From Neoceratodus forsteri (taxonomy: Eukaryota; Chordata; Ceratodontiformes; Ceratodontidae), in contig CM057456.1 of assembly GCA_016271365.2 (NCBI GenBank), positions 659,211,501 through 659,275,500 of the forward strand: a stretch of DNA of 64,000 nucleotides, written 5' to 3'. The position numbers and the translations under genes are program-made. How positions within the stretch are numbered: the stretch's first letter is position 1; each line of letters opens with the position of its first letter. The notes under the pieces are model-generated. The model was not told where the DNA came from. It worked only from the letters and a program-made list of their open reading frames with translations, and did not search any database. Below are positions 31,100 through 43,815 of the stretch, one piece after another.

Positions 31100-34000
31100 T
31101 TTATATATTTCAATCTAGGATTAGAAAATACCTTTGAGCACAGTGGAGCTCATTTACAAAGGTTCCACATCAATAATGGGGAGGGGTTACATAACAGACA
31201 AAGTATAAAGCACAATAACATGTACAGATAATATCAAATACAGCGAACAGTAGAACAGCACAATACATAGTAAACATAGGTGATTGCAATTAGATACATA
31301 GTTGGCATTTTAGGACTTTATAGGCGAAAACGTGGGCGGGTAATCCCATTTGGAAATCAGGAAGAGTAGCAGCAGGACAGAGAACGGAGGGGGGATGTAG
31401 GTGGGTGGAATTGTCAAGCATGTTGAGTGAGGCAGGAAGGGGTAGAATGGGTGGGAGCGGGGGCAAGCACAGAAGGAGAAGGTGACAGGAGGGAGGGGAT
31501 AGTGAGTTGTGGGGGGAAGGAGGGAAGAGGGGAGGAGGAGGAAGAAAGGTGTGGAAAAGAGTCAGTTAGGGGTCATAGTGGGCGAGTTAGTGGGACACAG
31601 TAGGAGGGTCAGGACGTGACAGGTGGGGGAAGGGTGAGAGAGGCGATAGAGAGGGGAGGAAGGATGCAGCCAGGGGCCTTGTCAAGGAGGCTGGGGAATG
31701 CAGGTTGTCAGATGAGGTGCAAGTCGCATGACTAATTAAAGCAGGTGCACTCACTTTCCTTCAAGATGCGCAGATGCAAGAGTCTCTTGAACTGGGTAAG
31801 TTGAGGTATGCTAGTCAGCTCACAGCTCAGGCCATTCATCCAGTTAAGAGCTCTGTAAGGGAAGGATCACTGGCATTGGGTGGTCCGAACCCTAGGAACA
31901 TGAAAGAGTTCAGAGACAGAGGACGAGGTCTGATGCGACTTTTGAGGCTTTGATAGAAGACTGGCAATGCCCGTTGGCAGGGCTCCAAACAACACTTGCT
32001 TGGCAAGTATACATGAGTGGTACTTGATGTGGTCTTGTAGTTTGAGCCACCCGGTTTGGGTGAATAGATCACATGTATGGGTGAGGTAGCCGGCACCAAT
32101 GATAAGTCTACCGGCTTTGTTTAGGGCAGTATTTCATCTTTTGAGAGATGTTGCTGTGGCAGCTCCATATATAATCAAGCCATAGTCAATAACAGATAGT
32201 ACCGAGCTGTGGATTGCAAGTTTAAGTGCTTCTGGGGTCAGACTTCGTCTGTGTCTGTAGAGCAGTCCTAGTTTAGCATTTATGTTCTTAGCAACAATAT
32301 CAATCTGTGGCTCGTAGGTAAGGTGGCAGTCCAGGGTTACTCCAAGGTATTTGAAGTGCTGGATTTGTTCAATGGGGGCTCCTTGGTTATTTTTAACTGT
32401 GAGGGCATGTGACTTGGGTTTATGGCGGGAGGATGAGAACAGTATAAGTTTAGTTTTTTTGTAGTTTAGAGCAAGCTTGTGGGATTGGAGCCATTTTTCA
32501 ACTTCAAGGAGCCCATATTGTAGGTTGTCTTCAAGCACGGTGGGATTTGGGTGACTTGCAAAGATGACAGCATCATCTGCGTAAAGAAGGGTCCTTAAAT
32601 GACAGGCCTTTGGTAGGTTGTTTAGGAAGATACTAAACAGCAGGGGTCCCAGGATGGACCCTTGGGGTAAGCCTGATCTGACAGAGTGCAGTTCCGAGAT
32701 GGAATTTGAAATCTTCACCCTCTGTGACCTGTTGGCAAGGTAGTTGCTGAACCATTTTAGTGTACTAGGTGAGAGACCAGTCTCTGCAAGTTGGTTAAGG
32801 CGGAGTTTGTGATTCATGGTGTCAAAGGCCTTAGTAAGGTCTATGAACACCGCTCTTACCAGACTGTTACTGTCCACAAGCTGGTTGGTTACTATGCGTT
32901 CCAGAACCTTTGACAGTGGAGGGAGGATGGATATTGGTCTGTAGTTGCTAAGTTCTGTGCGATCACCTGATTTGTGCACTGGTGTGATCAGTGCAGATTT
33001 CCAGACTTCTGGGAACTGGGACAGAGTGAGGGATAGGTTGAGTATTTTAGTTATAGGCAGGAGAACCTCTTCTAGGGTAAGTGCAATAAGTTTGAGGTCC
33101 AGCGAGTCCCCACTATGTCTGGTTTTCCCCAGTACTTTGGATAGCAGTTTCTTGACCTGGGTAGCAGAGATCTGTTTTAAGTAGAATGGAGGGTGACCAG
33201 GCTTCTCTGCATCCGAGCACGGGGCAGCCGATGGGGGAGCATCTTCAAAGAAGTGTTTAGGGAGGACCTCTGATAGATTAGTGAAGGCAGTATTAAAAGT
33301 ATTTGCAATTGAGAGAGGGTCGGTAATGGGATTGCCTTTAAGATTTAACGTAGTCGGATAGACCTTCTGTACTTTGCCCATGACGTCTTTTATATTCACC
33401 CAGAATTTCCTGCTGTCACCATAGGAGTTTGACAGAAGTTCTTTATGGTTCTTTATGGTGGTTTTGTTTTGCATGATGAATCACCCTTGTACAGGCATTT
33501 CTGTCTGCTTTGTACGCCTGAGAGTCATGCTGCCTCCCTGTTGACTTGGCAATGAACCAGAGATGGTCACGCTGTTTCATTTAGGTAATGAGTTCTGGTA
33601 AGATCCAGGAGTTAATAGTTCCATGGACCTTCATCATTCTAAATCGAGTATGGGTGTTGCAGGCCATATGGAAAAGCTTGATGAAGTGATCAAGAGTAAC
33701 AGTGATGTCACTGACAAGATTCCAGGGGGGACCAGTCATGGGAATGGAGTTGGCGGTTTAGTAGATCTAGATGCCCACACTTTAACATTCGGTCGTAGAT
33801 GGTTAGGGTTGGGGGGGAAGTGAAATATATTTGACCTGCTACACGTGATAGGGGAGTGGTCACTGATGGATTCAGGGTGAACTCTTACATTAGAGATGCA
33901 ATTAGGGTGACTTGATATGATCTAGTCAATGGTGGTGCTAGTACCTGTTTTATAGTTTATCCTGGTGGGTGAGCTGACAAGTTGAGTGAGGTGTAGGGAT

Positions 34001-34260
34001 GCTAAGGAGTCCTTTATAGCTCCATTTCCTGATGACAGCCAGTTTATATTAAAGTCCCCCATTATTACTGTCTCAGCAAGGTGCTTTTCTCATGAAAATG
34101 GTCCAGAATATTGTGTAGGCCAGGGGTTCGGTCCTTAGGCGGTATATAGACAGATAACACAGTGAGGGTTTTATTGTGTGCACCCAGGAGCAGTTGTACA
34201 GCTAATGCCTGTGCAGGGCATCCAAGGTCCTTCTGAGGTAACGCCAGCCCTCTAATACTA
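31100..34260 (-). mobile_element. L2-type LINE copy L2-C (second subfamily)
   Basis: The minus strand carries a 446-residue open frame (33474-32134) with the linker and RT, a broken endonuclease upstream (VYIPPKDRTPGL near 34140, MGDFNINWLSSGN near 34060, then decay), and a long GC-rich 3' UTR. The 3' end is put at about 31100, where an A-rich tail (T-rich on plus, 31086-31107) occurs, but this is uncertain. The protein differs from L2-A and L2-B. Confidence 0.75.
32134..33474 (-). pseudogene. L2-C reverse transcriptase with internal deletion
   Basis: Domains in order: linker with NTFNTAFTNLSEVLPKHF, WKSALITPVHKSGD, LSNYRPISILPPLSKVLERI, VRAVFIDLTKAFDTMNHKL, SGLPQGSILGPLLFSIFLNN, LLYADDAVIFA (catalytic YADD intact) and HFKYLGVTLDCHL. 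Between VTNQLVD and SNSLVRAVFID the expected Q.GFR..HST.TAL block is missing, so about 40 codons were lost without breaking the frame. The frame ends at a stop after GAATATSLKR, before the usual C-terminal block, which continues in another frame (31836-32099). Confidence 0.8.
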
Positions 34261-35355
34261 TTTTTTAAGTATGTGGAACTGCGCTACCAATAAGAGAGAT
34301 GCTGGAGTTGGTCCCATAGAAGGGGGGAATCCATTAGGCAGGGGGGACCCTGAGTGAGATAAGGATCTGGGGGCATGGCAGAAGGTTAGCAGAACAGGGC
34401 CGGGGTGGGGGCAAAAGAGGACTGATATAGGAGGATGGAGCCAGCGGGTGGAGTCAAAACACTATGTGTTGAGCATAACAATAGATTTGCATCCCTGGTA
34501 CAGTCAAGCAAGAAGGAGGGGGAGGAATTTGGAGCAGAAGAAGCTCCAGAGGGGGCAAGTAAACTGGAAATGGAGAACAGCTTGGCAGGCAGGAGCAGCG
34601 GACTTACTCCCCTGCATAGAGATGCAGGTGAAGCAGGTAACGGAGGATACGTGAGCTCCGGAAAGAGGATGGGATGGGCTGGAAGGCAGGACACCAATGG
34701 TAGGGGAGGAGTCAGGGACAGCAAAAGAGGGGGAACTTGTAGTGGGGAGGCCCTGGGAAGGGTGGAGAATGATCTAGCAGGGGCCCTGTGAAGGGTGGAG
34801 GAAGACCTAGTGGGTGACGAGGGGGTAGCTCGTGGGGATGGGATAATACGGGGAGACAGAGAGGGAGAGAGTGGTATGAAGGAGAGTGGGGAAGAGCGAC
34901 TAGATCGCCCCTGCAAGGAGTAGTAGAATGACTAATAGGTGTAGAGAGGGTCATGACTCTTGTACTTGGCATGGTATAACTAGAGGGAGGCATACAAGGG
35001 AGTTTTAGGGGGATGTAGTTGGCAAATAGCCATTAGGCATGAAAGAGTGCAGTTGAGCAGCCCAGGGTGGATTAAAACATAGAGGTCTGGAGTAGGGGAG
35101 GGGATGGAGGGAGGTGACTGTGGGAAAAGATAAGTTGCAGGGTGGGCAGAGGGTGAAAGGGAAAGTGAGGGAGCTTGATGAGACAGAGGAAGTTGAGGGG
35201 ACCAATGGAGGGAGGAAAATAAGAACTAGGAAGGGGAGGAGGAGAGCACATATAGAACTCATTGATTAAATTGTGGGGAAGTGGGGTGGTGAGAAGGGGG
35301 CCTGAGGGGTGCTAGGGAAAAAGCACAGAATGAGGTGAGATAGGGAATCACCACT
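34261..35355. other. purine-rich plus strand, unassigned
   Basis: This is a long GGA/GAG-rich stretch. Open frames on both strands (for example 34386-34916, minus, rich in S, P and L) follow from the base bias. It could be diverged 5' sequence of L2-C. Confidence 0.3.
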
Positions 35356-35359
35356 ACAA

Positions 35360-36890
35360 CACCACAGAAGCCAGGAACAGGAAGAAAGCCAAAGGAATGG
35401 ATGAGATGCACAAAAGAGTACTAACAATGTGAGCTACTGCAGGAGTAAAGTAAAGGGAGTTGAGGCATGCTGAGAATGCACTAAAGCAGCTATTGTCACG
35501 GCAACAAGCCAATGCCTCAAGCAGAAGACAAAGGGCAAGAGAAGGATTGTGGACCACTTGACTGTAAATGGTGAGCTGGATCCAAAGAAGCACGGCTTCA
35601 CAAAAGGAAGGTCATGCCAGACGAATGTTATAGATCTATTGGACTGGGTAACAAATGTTGTTGACCAGGGCAGTGAAATAGACATCACATCGGGACGTCA
35701 GTAAGGCCTTCGACACCACACCACAAAGGAGGCTGGTAAGCAAGTTGACCAGCAAAGAGGTGGACAATAAAGAGACAAACTGGTTTAAGAACTGGCAGCA
35801 AGACAGGAAGCAGATGGTGCTAGAAAATGGGATACAGTCAGGAGAGAGGGAAGTGACCAGTGGGGTGATGCAGAGGTCGGTCCTGGGACCAGTCATTTTT
35901 AATATCTTCATAAGTGACATTGAGGAAGCTCTGGAAGGGATGATATGCCTGTTTGCTGATAACAATAGTATCTTTAACAGGATATATACACAAGAAGGGA
36001 TGGGTAGGATGAAAAGGGATCTTGAAAAACTGGAGAAATTGACTGTGGAGTTATAGCTGAGGTTTAATGCTAAGAAGTTCAAAATCATGCATGTTGGAAG
36101 AAGGAACCCCAGGGAGAATTATAGAGTTGGTGGGAAAATGCTGACAGTCACTAAGGATGAGAGGGGCCTGGGCATCCTTATCGCAGATAACTTGAAGGCC
36201 AGCAGGCAGGTAGCCAAAGTGGTGAGGAGGACAAATGTGATGTTGGGGTGCACTGGGAGAGGAAACACGAAATGAATGAGGGAGGTAATTGTTCCAGCAA
36301 ACAAAACTCTTGTGAGACCACATCTGGAGTACTGTGAGCCGTTCTCAATGACACACCTGTGCAAGGATACTCATAGGATGGAGATATTGCAGAGGACAGC
36401 TACTAGGATGGTGGGGGGTTTGTAGTACGAACCATATGACGAAAGAGTGAGGTACCTCAACATGTACACATGGGAACAGATGAGAGAGCGTGGACATATG
36501 ATAGAGACTTTCAAGGGCCTCAATGGGTATAAAAGAGGTTAAAGCGAGAGATCATCTTCCAGTTTAGACAGTGTGCAAGGACAAGAGGTCATGACATGAG
36601 TCTGGAGATTTGCCAGTTTAAGGGAAATGTAAGGAAGTACTTCTTAACAGAGAGGGTGGTGAATGCATGGAATGGTCTACCCCAGGATGTGGTGGTGGTG
36701 AGGACCATAACACGATTCAAGCATGAATGGAAAAGGGATAAGGGAATCATAGATGGGAAGGAGGAGCTATAGCATGTGACCAGGCAGGGTCACAAGCCAC
36801 TCAATCAGGTTGTAGAAAGGGGAAGACTAGAAGGGCCTGGTGGCCCTTATCTGCAGACAGATCCTATGTATTCTATGCATTCTATTACAG
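35360..36890 (+). mobile_element. old CR1 copy C7, plus strand
   Basis: The RT is recognisable: KAFDTTPQRRLVSKL, VTSGVMQRSVLGPVIFNIF (35745-36056), MHVGRRNPRENYRVGGK (36087-36275), [11 protein letters not shown] and MIETFKGLNG. The tail CTATGTATTCTATGCATTCT at 36868-36887 has the canonical CR1 ATTCTATG period. The catalytic FADDT is FADNN (GAT AAC), which would abolish activity, and GVPQGS is GVMQRS. Many stops are present. Confidence 0.8.
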
Positions 36891-37242
36891 ATATTTCCGG
36901 CCTCACTATAGAAATATCTAAATGACACAGTCATCCCGTCAGCAAGATAACAGTCAACACAACAAGCACTGGCATGTTACATGCTCCTGCATTAGTCATG
37001 CAGCATGCCATGGAACAGGAAAGTCAGAAAAACACCATATCATATCTATCCTTGTCCAATAACTGTAACATCAAATTATTTTACAATGTAACAGACATCA
37101 TCCTAAAAAATAAACAAGCATTTGCCGTTGCCGAATGTTGTCACGCTGGCATTGGCAGTGGTGGAGCTAGAAACACATAGCACTGTGATTTTGTTAATGT
37201 GTCCCAAAGGGTGATTTTGCACAGTGAGCAACACTGGTTGGG

Positions 37243-37294
37243 CACGAGACCACAGGCCGGGTGGTTGGACGCACTCGGCCTGTGGTCTGCGTGC
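37243..37294. repeat. perfect 13-bp inverted repeat
   Basis: AGACCACAGGCCG (37247-37259) and CGGCCTGTGGTCT (37276-37288) surround a 16-base loop; the arms extend to GCACG/CGTGC with one bulge. The flanking GTGATTTTG...CAC bases resemble the unit of the 40-kb tandem array. Confidence 0.7.
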
Positions 37295-38146
37295 TATTTC
37301 AGTAACGATATCCCTGATAACCACACCCTGTCATGCCTTATTGCTTAAATAACCCACTCCCTGTTGTGCATTATTGCTTAATTACTCATAGGCCCCATGT
37401 GGGGGTGTTGAGTCCTTGTGGACATGAAATGTTCAATGAAGCTGTATTTGGCACTTTTTAAAATTTTATCCATATCTGTCCAGCAGTCAGTATAGTCTTC
37501 ATTCTCATCAGAGGAATGCCCAATTGATTCTGCTACTATGGTAATTCCAATAGCCAGTGTGTTGGGCAAAACTGGAAACTCACTCTCAAGTGTTAGAATT
37601 GATAACAGCTTCACCATGTTACTGCCAGCTGAACCATAAGGAAACAGTAAAGCATGGCCATGCACACACATTTCACATAGTCTTTGTGAGACTGGAGGGT
37701 AGGCTGAGGGAGGGGGAACCAAGCAGCAATGTACCCAAAATATGTGGAGTCAAACTGACATTGAACCCTTCTGCAGGTGGCTCTACTCAATACAATACTG
37801 AGCCCTTCAGGAATGAAAAGGAAGGGATCACAAGACACACTGAACATCTGGCTCCACTGCGTATGCCATCTCCTACTGCAATTACAATTGAGGAAAGCAC
37901 TTAACATTATAAAGTCATCGCCGCCCAATTGATTTTTTTTCTGATTGTGAGGGAGCTCCTGAGGTGTTCAACATTAGGATCATCAAAACATGATGACTGT
38001 TAAAGGATTGCTCATATAAGAGTAGCGCTAGGACATGTATCAACTACCTCCCCAAAAAATTTTACAATTAAGCATCAACTTAAATATGTTTAACTGCACA
38101 GAAAAATAGAATGTTTTCAACATTATTTCAGCAATAATATTCAATG

Positions 38147-38181
<35 letters not shown>

Positions 38182-39641
38182 GAGGGGAGCAGTTAACAGC
38201 AAATACAACAAGTAACAACTTCATGAACTGATAGTAATAGAACGGAAGGTAATGCTCAACACATTACAAATTGACCGTCACCTTTTAAAAAATTTTTTTT
38301 TAAATCCTAGGGCAAATGTCCTTCTCCACCGCAAGCAGATGTCAGATCTTTACCTTTTCCTATGCAGCTCTCTTTCTATGTTGTAATATCACGTCATTTC
38401 CATAATATGTACAAGACCCTTCCATAAAAGGGCCCAGGTTCTGCAAGCACAAAGTTTAATAAACATGTTTCACCTACACCAACTTGTCATGTGTCAGTGC
38501 AGAAAAACACTACCCATGTGGCAGAAATAAAAGCAAGCAGAAACCATTCAACATAATAGTTTATTATTAACTGGAGTATGGTCTCAGAGAAAACAGAGCG
38601 GATCTTGACATTTCCTGTGGGAAATAATGTGCCACCACAGTGATGCCATTTACTAATTGGGTGGCTAGTGATCGTTTGAATTTCCAATGTCCCTTGCAGT
38701 TGCCTGCTGTTTAATACAGAAGTCAGGGACCCTTTCCTCAGGGGGGTCAAGTCTTCAGCGAGGGTGGAGGGGGGCATGCAGTGGCATCTCCCTCCAGGGG
38801 ATGTTCTGCCCTCCTTGCCTCTAAACTGAAAACTGAAGCCCTGAAGGAGCATTCCACAAATTTGTACTTGGACTGTCTCCTCACGGGGGTCAGTTCTTGA
38901 GGGAGAGTGGGAGGCACTGTCCAGTGGCACCTCGGACCCCAAGGGGATAGTGGCCTCTCTCTGGCCATATAAAGTTCTAACGAATGTGCAGAATAGAAGT
39001 GGTACCCCCATATCTGGGAAATGTTGGTCCAGGGACTGAAGAGGGCTGTAGCAAAGCCCTACCTACCCCAGCTGGGCAGGAAGCATATGAAGAGTGAAAA
39101 AAGTATCTTGTACAGTAATGTATGATGCCCAGTGAGGCTCAAACTGAATATATCACTGCCTTCTAGAGACTGAGATAATGAAAATGTGTACCTGAAAGAG
39201 GCTGTTTGGATTTGAGCGCAGATGGTGCAGCTATTGCCACCCTATTAGAATATACTCATGAGTTGTGACACCAAATAAAGCATCCTTGTTTTAGGCTTTA
39301 GACCTGTTTGGGCCTCCGTTTATGTTGAAAGACTGCTGATTTATTGCAGCTCTGATTGACTGTGAGAGGTGTCCAGGTGCTCCGGAGGTCAACCCAATCC
39401 ACAGGAGGTCATGTAAGTGCATACTGTTGTGCGTAAGATCTCCTCCCTTTTTACAAGCTGCCTACCCCTAGACATGGGGAAAGGGGCTTACACTTGATAT
39501 CCATAGATAACAAGCATTTGTCAATGTCGAAAGTTTGCTTGCTGGCATTGGCATTGGTAGTGTAGGAGTTAGAGAGCTGCATAATAGGAATGGCAGTGAA
39601 GTATTAAACTGAAGCCAACCCCACCAGCACCATGCAGAGAC
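37295..39641. other. unassigned region with small repeats
   Basis: It contains a (TG)n run at 38151-38178 and an imperfect duplication (CCTCAGGGGGGTCAAGTCTT at about 38736 against CCTCACGGGGGTCAGTTCTT at about 38878). Minus-strand frames at 37378-37928 and 38487-39011 are open but I do not recognise their products. No splice pattern or domain supports a gene. Confidence 0.3.
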
Positions 39642-39933
39642 TGACAGGCATTGGGGTGTGCCTTTGGGTCGTCAGGCATAACATCCATGCCATTTCACCA
39701 CACCCTACCCTGCAGACACCGACAAGTGTCACAGTGTGCCTTGGGGTCTTTGGGCCTTATGCTCACCCCATTCCATAAGGAAATATGGTGAGATGGGTGC
39801 AGTATAGGAGAATGGGGTGAACTTTGGGGCCAAAGAATCCAAGGCATACCTTGATGCCTGTCACTGGCTGCAGGGTGTGGAATGTTATGAGCATTACATG
39901 CGAGAATCCAAAGTCACACCCCTGATGTCTGTC
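39642..39933. repeat. fold-back element of about 290 bp
   Basis: GACAGGCATTGGGGTGTGCC at the left pairs with the right end ...GTCACACCCCTGATGTCTGTC. Inner stretches (GCATAACATCC / GGAATGTTATGAGC; CACCCCATTC / GAATGGGGTG) also pair. Confidence 0.6.
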
Positions 39934-39979
39934 AATCTGTACAGGGTGGGGTGTTATGGTTGGAAACCCTAATGCCTCA

Positions 39980-41095
39980 GGCGTTCATTGGTATTTTCAC
40001 TCCAAATTTTCAACTTGGGTTTTTTGTGATCCCCACCTTATGAAGAGTGGCAATATCAGTCCATCAGCCAAAAGCTGATTTTGCACAGCGACTACGCCAT
40101 TTGGCACCACAGGTGCAAAAACACATTTCGAACAAGATGTGAACATGAAAGCTGTACTGTTCATGGGGAGGTGAAAAATGTCAATGTTGAAAATCTGAAG
40201 TGAAAATATTTAAAAAACTGGTGAAGTCACGAGCGTGCATAGAAAATGTGGAATGCACACCTGTAATGCAATTAGTTTGGGGATTTTTTACAGCAGATTG
40301 TCAACACAGGGATTTTGGAACCTCCACTCATGAACAGTGTCACTGTGATTTTCTTAATCTGTCCCAAACAGTGATTTCGTACAGCAACCTCGCATTTCTG
40401 CGCTGGAAGTGTGAATACACATTTCGGCCATGGTATGAAAAATGACAGCTGTACTGCACATAAGGAAGTGTGAAAAAATGCCAGGGTGAAAATCTGGACT
40501 GAAAATATTAGAAATCCATGAACTTACGAGGGTGCATGGAAACTGCGCAATAGTCGCTCATAACACAGTCATTTTATGGACTTTTTTCACCAAATTTTCA
40601 ACATAGCCATTTTAACACCTCTGCTCATGAACAGTATCACTGTGATTTTCTTACTCTGTCCCAAACATTGATTTTGCACACAGACTGCGCCATTGTGCGC
40701 TACGTGCGCAGAAACACGTTTTGGGCGAGGGGTGAAAAATGACAGCTGTATTGCTCATAAGGAGGTGTGGTAAAATGGCAATGTTGAAAATCTGGCATGA
40801 AAATATTGAGAATTCATGAACTTATGAGCGTGTGTAGGAACAGCACAATGCATGCTCGTAAAACAGTCATTTTGAGGAATTTTTTCACCAAATTTTCAAC
40901 ATAGGGTTTTTTGGGGGCCTACTTCATGAACTGTGACACTGTTGTTTTGTAAATCAGTCCTGAAAGGTGGTTTCGCACAGTGGCTGCAAAATCACCTTTC
41001 AGGTCCGATTAACAAAATGACAGTGACAGAATTCATGAGGTGGGGTCCCAAAAACCCCATGTTGAAAATTTGGTGAAAAAATTCCCTAAAATGCC
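39980..41095. repeat. tandem array of about 297-bp palindromic units
   Basis: The landmark GATTTTGCACAG (or close variants) recurs at 40076, 40373, 40670 and 40969, i.e. periods of 297, 297 and 299 bp. Each unit is itself a fold-back: in the last unit TTTTTTCACCAAATTTTCAA at about 40883 pairs with the mirror TTGAAAATTTGGTGAAAAAA at about 41064, and CCTGAAAGGTGGTTT pairs with ATCACCTTTCAGG. Confidence 0.75.
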
Positions 41096-41367
41096 TGAGA
41101 TATCATCAAAGTTGAAAACCCCCTATTTATTACATTATACAGCTTACCGGCATTTCCTCAGTTTGCGGTCGGCTTTGAAGAAGTGCTGACGTGTTCCCAG
41201 TCCACTGAAGATCTTGGCACAGACTGGAGGTAAGTATGGGGGTGAGGTGGGGGTGTGTGGAGGCAGGGTGCACAGAGGGTGGCACGGGTGGGGGTCAGGA
41301 CAGTCAGCGAGGGAAGGTTTTTTCTTTTCAGGTGCTTTTCTTTTTAGGAGGACAACGCGGGACTTGT

Positions 41368-41680
41368 GCCACGCTGGGGTGGGCTCCCAGTGTGGCAGCT
41401 GGAAGGCTGTTTGGGGGAGCAGTGGAGCCGATGGGGGATTGGGCACCCCATTGGCCATGCAGACTGTTGCCACGCTGGGGTGGGCTCCCAGCGTGGCACT
41501 CGGTAGTCTCTTGGGGGGAGGGTAAACAGTGGAACTAACAGGGGATTGGGCACCCCTGTCAGCCATACAGAATGTTGCCATGCTTGGGTGGTAGCTCCCA
41601 GCATGGCATCTGGAACTCTGTTGGGGGGGAGCGCAGCAGAGCCAACGGGGGATAGGGCACCATACAGTGTGTGCGTGGCG
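41368..41680. repeat. three tandem units of 101-108 bp with a hairpin
   Basis: Units start with GCCACGCTGGGGTGGGCTCC at 41368, 41469 and 41577 (third diverged). GCCACGCTGGG and CCCAGCGTGGC in each unit form an 11-bp hairpin, best in unit 2. Long frames here are shadows. Confidence 0.75.
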
Positions 41681-43253
41681 GGGGGGAATGCATCAGCATG
41701 CAATATGCATGTGTGTGTGTGAGAGGAGCGCATGAGCAGGCACGATCTTATCGCTGCTCACTGAAGCATAGCTCTCCCTTTCAACTGTACGGCACTGCAT
41801 TTTCAACTGCCATCATAGACAGCTGCAGCATTCATTGGCGAACTGTGGCTGTGCCTGCAAACACACTGACTGAATTGGAAGACAGGGTGCCACACCTACG
41901 AAAACTCGGATGATGGCACTATGTTTCTTGCATATGCGTGCAAGCAAACATAAAAATGGATTAAGCAAGAGATGTTTTCTGCTGTTGGAGCATGGCAGGC
42001 TTCTGGCTCACCTGCTCTGTATTTTGGCTTCGCTGAGGTGAAGAGCTGACCGAAAGGTTGAATAACTCTCCTGTGTGGTTCTGTCAAAACTCAGACAGAA
42101 TGGAATCTTCAATTATAGCCATTAAGCAAGACACAAGAGCAATTGAAATTTGAAATGTAGCTCTGAAGAGGCAGGTGGGGAATCTTACTGTCATCTTGGG
42201 CACTTAACCAGAGCAGGCAGGGGGTCCAGTCTGTGGGGAGCTGATAATCTTCTTTTCTGGCCAAAAAAGAGTGTCAGACCTTACAGCAGCACTGCTGGCC
42301 ACCCAGCCCCACAGGGAAGGGAAGGGGAGAGACAAGAGGAGTGGGAAGGGTAAATGGGTGCAGCATGGGAAGAGTGAAGGGTAAATTAAATACTAGGTGG
42401 ATGATGGAAGGGCTTCCTGAAGTCCTGTTGTCACCCACCCTGGGAACCTCAAAACGCAAAAGAGCAATTCTAAATCTGCGTTGATGCAGCATTTAAACTC
42501 TGTTATTTCCGCCTAGAGCTGCTGTCAGGTCTCTCAGACTTCATCCAGAAAGACAGGGTCGTGTAGCAGTAGGAAGGTATTTTTAAGTGTTTTTGTGTGG
42601 ATGTGAGCAAACAAGTCATGAAAAAAAGAAACATGTGTCTGGGGAAAACCATTGCAAAAGAAAAAGAAACTAAGGACTGACGGTGGTTTGTAGAAAGGTA
42701 CCCCCCCACACACAAAGCCTGAGACAAGTCTGAGTGCAACAAGGTGATATCTTAGTTATAGGCAGAAATAATGGGAGTTTTGAAACCGATGAAGACTTCC
42801 AGCATCCGGATCCTGCCCTGTTCCTCTTCTTTATAATTATTTCTGGTACCTCTGTCAGGGCTGCAGCTAGCAATTCCAGGGCCCCAGGCAGGCAGTCTGA
42901 TGAGGGCCCCTGTATCCCTAATAAAGTAAGCCGGGGGTCTGGGGGCCGGCTGGTCCCCCAGATGCTCTGGGGTTTTTGGTGCTCTCAGGTGAGTTTTGGG
43001 GTTGTTAGTGATGTTAAAAACAAGATTTTGTGAAGCTTTCCCAGTGCCATATTTAATGAAGGAATGTGTTTTTAGCCTGGAGTCTTATTCATATTTATAA
43101 CAACAGAAGAATTTTTTTTATAAATGTGGTCTGCTGCCAGCCATGATGTAAACCCTCATGATTCCCACCATGGCAGGCAGTGGTCCGAATGCAACAGACA
43201 ACCTGTGAACCTTTTTCATTTTTATAACAGCATTAGGATTGTTTTATAATCAC
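41681..43253. other. no recognised feature
   Basis: I see no coding block, long repeat or element terminus here. Confidence 0.4.
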
Positions 43254-43395
43254 AACAATGCACTTCATGGCACATGTAGTATTGAGATTTATAGACTTTT
43301 CATGCATTTCAAGTCACTCGGCTGTGTTTCATGTTACCCCACACCTGTCACGTGTAAATCCCTGAAGACATGCACTCTCATTACTTCATAACTGG
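43254..43395. repeat. diverged fold-back related to 29467-29602
   Basis: It shares AATGCA.T.CATGGCACATGT, the inner TTCAAGTCACTCGGCTGTG and GTGTAAATCCC...CATGCA arms with the element at 29467, but the arms are diverged. Confidence 0.4.
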
Positions 43396-43815
43396 TAACA
43401 TTTCATGATTTTTGATATGTGCTGGCATCAATGGCTACTGTCATTCATCGTACTTTCTCATAACAGCAAATGAACAAAATGACACAAATCTAAAGGTCAT
43501 TGATAACTGTTTTATTATCAATCGTTTAAAATAGGTTCAGTGATAGTATTTTGATGTGTAATACATTTTTTAGAAATTACTTTTTTTAGTCGTAAAAATG
43601 AATTCACAATATATCACAGTTCACCAGAACATTAAAATATATTTTTTATACAAATGGAACTAACGCCTATCATATTAAACCTTTCTAAATAAATAAATAC
43701 ATAAAATACTGTAAACTAATGATAACCATTCATTGCAAAAGTATAGCATTAAAAATATTACATATGTCAATTAAAAAAATGGGATTCATTAGTTCAATGA
43801 TGTTTGAAAACATAA

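Noticed and set aside
34386..34916. 176-codon proline/serine/leucine-rich ORF (minus)
   Set aside because: Strong purine bias of the plus strand removes stops; the complementary strand is open too and no domain is seen.
37503..37530. CTGATGAG on the minus strand as another hammerhead
   Set aside because: No GAAA after a stem II and no stem I partner; only the eight-base core matches.
37378..37928. Possible 5' exon of the transposase-like gene (MDKILKSAKYSFIEHF and nearby)
   Set aside because: It lies on the right strand and side and has an acceptor-like TTGTAATTGCAG, but I could not match it to the family, so it was not included.
38487..39011. 174-codon ORF (minus)
   Set aside because: No recognisable domain, and an imperfect duplication lies inside; retained only as part of an unassigned region.
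39980..41095. CRISPR-like array
   Set aside because: Units are 297 bp with palindromic structure and no repeat/spacer alternation; the context is a vertebrate genome.
41214..41733. Overlapping ORFs on both strands near 41.4 kb
   Set aside because: They read through the GC-rich three-unit tandem repeat and are shadows of it.
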